A DNA stretch of 64,000 nt from positions 1,387,501 to 1,451,500 of the forward strand of contig JACCIC010000094.1 in assembly GCA_018907035.1 (NCBI GenBank). The letters run 5' to 3'. This stretch comes from Sycobia sp. Sy_11. Its lineage: Eukaryota > Arthropoda > Insecta > Hymenoptera > Epichrysomallidae. The notes beneath the pieces were generated by a model. That model worked only from the letters and a program-made list of their open reading frames with translations, had not been told where the DNA came from and did no database searches. Shown piece after piece: positions 62,223-64,000 of this stretch. Position 1 is the first letter of the stretch. Each line of letters begins with the position of its first letter. Position numbers and translations under genes: made by a program.

Positions 62223-63640
62223 AGCGTCCACACTCTTGCTTTTGCTGACATTTTGTTCCTTTTCTGGTTCTGGGGTACTCAATACGAGTATCACAGTGGC
62301 TTTCGACGAAAATGTAATTTTCATGATGAAATCCATCACTATACAATATACGCAATCAGCGCTTCAGAATCTTATAGAGTTCATAGATTTTTTAATTGAT
62401 TTATTGGCCCGTTCTATACTGCTATATTTAATACATATTAAACACATCGAATATATAGCTCATACATTCGTGTACAATGTTACGCAATGTTACAATTATA
62501 AGGCATCTTTAAATCGGGTTTAAATACTAGTCGAGATCAGTGTTTGACACTTGCGGGAGCGGCAATGAAGTCATGGATTTTTTTTTAGGAACTTAACTTA
62601 TAATTTATATGAACATAAACAATATTCAAATATAAAATAATATTATTAATATTATAAATAAATTATAAATAAATAATATTATAAATAAATAAAACAGGAT
62701 CTATTAACTATCGAGAATTGCAACTAGTCTATAATGTAACAAGGAACAGTACATTACATTTTACACGTAGATTTTAAAACTTTGTCAACCTTAACTTTCA
62801 ATCTATATTCATAAATTTCATCCGACCGTCGCGAAAATTTCAGTGATCTTCACTGATATTTCATACATTAGAAATTGAGGCAAAAATTCATAAAATATTT
62901 TACGAATATTTAAGAATATATCTTTGAAAATTTAGTGGCATTCCATTGGAAATTGATAAACTTGTTCCTAAACGAGATTTCATCCTCGAAAATTTAGAAA
63001 GACGAAGAAAAGAGAGAAGAATAATTAATGAGAAAACTTCGGAATCTTCGATATAATTTTATGATTCGTTTATTGGTTCTTCGACTCCAGAGGCGAAAAG
63101 TATAAGATAATTTTGCATATTTAATTGAATTAGAAGGTGAGTACGAACTTGTCAAACTCGTAAGAAAAAAATTACCCCGTATCACGTGGCTCTATATCAA
63201 TGTGGCATCGGGTGGCATCCGAATCCGTCGCCCATACTTCGTGTTCTATCCTTGCGAACGCGACGACACGGTATTTTCTAAGTTTTGAACTCATTTTACA
63301 CTCTGTAATAAATTAATCTGGTAATAATTTCGTTTATCTTTTTTTTTTTTTTGTTCAATCATCATTAATAAAGCGAGGATTCGACGTTGGAAAAATAATT
63401 CTAAAAAATAATTAAAAAAAAAAATCGAGGACCTTAAGAAAATTTCATTTTGCAATGATTTGGGGTGAGAAAAAACATGAAACGTCATAAAATCGAAAGT
63501 GCCCAGCTGAAAAAATCAGCTCCGTTTCCAACGCAGATACATCGACAGCTCGATAAATTAAATCTCCCAAAATTCCAAACCTCCATCTATACACGTACAC
63601 CTGCAAATCCGAGCGCCGAGCTTGTCCGGCAAAAGTTCAC
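62223..63640. other. AT-rich stretch, no gene recognised
   Basis: The stretch contains an ATAAATAATATT-type low-complexity segment (62633-62695) and a T-run (63340-63352). No gene or RNA is recognised. Confidence 0.5.
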
Positions 63641-63699
63641 TCGCCCGCGCACCTCACGCAGCGCACATTTCTGTATGCAGACACGCATGCACATGCATG

Positions 63700-63946
63700 C
63701 ATGCACGCGCACTTCAAGAGAACGTGTGCAGTAGGGGGCGCCGTTCCGCTAGCGGGGCAATGGCACTCGCGCGAGCGCCGCGCTTATATTTGCCGAGCAT
63801 CTTATACGAGGATCGCGGGGGAGGGGTGAGGGAGGAGGGGCTGGGGTAATAAGGTGAGCATAATGTACCGCCGCCGCCACCGCCGCCGCGCGCGCGCGGG
63901 CACCGAGAGAGAAAGTATTTCGCGCGCTATGCTCTACCCGCACCGC
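63700..63946. other. GC-rich patch with G-runs and CCG repeats
   Basis: A plus-strand G-run cluster (63817-63846), a (CCG)n-like block (63868-63890) and a CG-alternating run (63888-63898) lie close together, matching the other GC-rich patches. Confidence 0.5.
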
Positions 63947-63969
63947 TATATATATATATATATATATAT
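63947..63969. repeat. (TA)n microsatellite
   Basis: A 23-bp AT run at the end of the window. Confidence 0.95.
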
Positions 63970-64000
63970 GTACGCACCTCGCGTTCGCGCGGCGGCATCG

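Noticed and set aside
62206..62523. 105-codon plus-strand frame with a hydrophobic start
   Set aside because: It begins in the decayed transposon fragment and lacks any motif; the hydrophobic run resembles a signal peptide only by chance composition.
1..64000. CRISPR arrays, operons, bacterial promoters and terminators
   Set aside because: The composition, microsatellites and transposon types are eukaryotic, and no spaced direct-repeat array of CRISPR type is present.

Overview
The window is eukaryotic nuclear DNA with no bacterial-style gene organisation. It alternates between AT-rich stretches and short CpG-rich, GC-rich patches, and it is saturated with dinucleotide microsatellites: (TA)n above all, then (GA)n/(CT)n and (CA)n/(GT)n. 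Non-depleted CpG, many CG runs, few transposons and a high microsatellite load would fit an insect, and I would guess a hymenopteran such as an ant, bee or wasp. That assignment is an inference from composition and no gene confirms it.

I find no protein-coding exon, rRNA or complete tRNA that I can defend. Every long open frame is short (at most about 230 codons). Most run through (TA)n, (GA)n or (CA)n tracts, which give Tyr-Ile, Arg-Glu/Ser-Leu or Cys-Val/Thr-His runs, or through CpG-rich DNA where stop codons are rare. No recognisable domain is present. The window is best read as intergenic DNA or the inside of a very long intron. A few splice-like signals are noted, the best on the minus strand near 18172.

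Layout: 1-2.1 kb is AT-rich with no gene; 2.1-3.4 kb has a GC-rich patch and repeat copy A; 3.4-5.0 kb is AT-rich; 5.0-5.7 kb is a GC-rich patch; 5.9-10.7 kb is microsatellite-dense; 10.7-17.4 kb is mostly AT-rich; 17.4-19.6 kb has two GC-rich patches with G-runs; 20-21.5 kb has TA tracts; 21.5-23.1 kb holds a GC-rich patch with inverted repeat copy B; 23.5-28.9 kb is microsatellite-dense; 28.9-35 kb is AT-rich; 35.1-35.6 kb is an inverted-repeat transposon relic; 36.4-37.0 kb is GC-rich and is followed by repeat copy C; 38-42.7 kb has CA/GT tracts; 42.7-45.5 kb is a microsatellite-poor AT-rich block with a perfect-looking hairpin; 45.8-46.7 kb is GC-rich; 47-56 kb is TA-dense and holds a 667-bp long-inverted-repeat element at 52994-53660; 56-59.2 kb has GC-rich patches; 59.2-63.7 kb is AT-rich; the window ends in another GC-rich patch.

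The most useful discoveries are three interspersed element families, all found by self-comparison within the window: a three-copy family (2961, 22078 and 37278) whose first two copies are almost identical and inverted; a 667-bp element with inverted arms of about 190 bp; and an approximately 490-bp element whose ends read CAGGGTGTCYCA, with a second partial copy at 62124.
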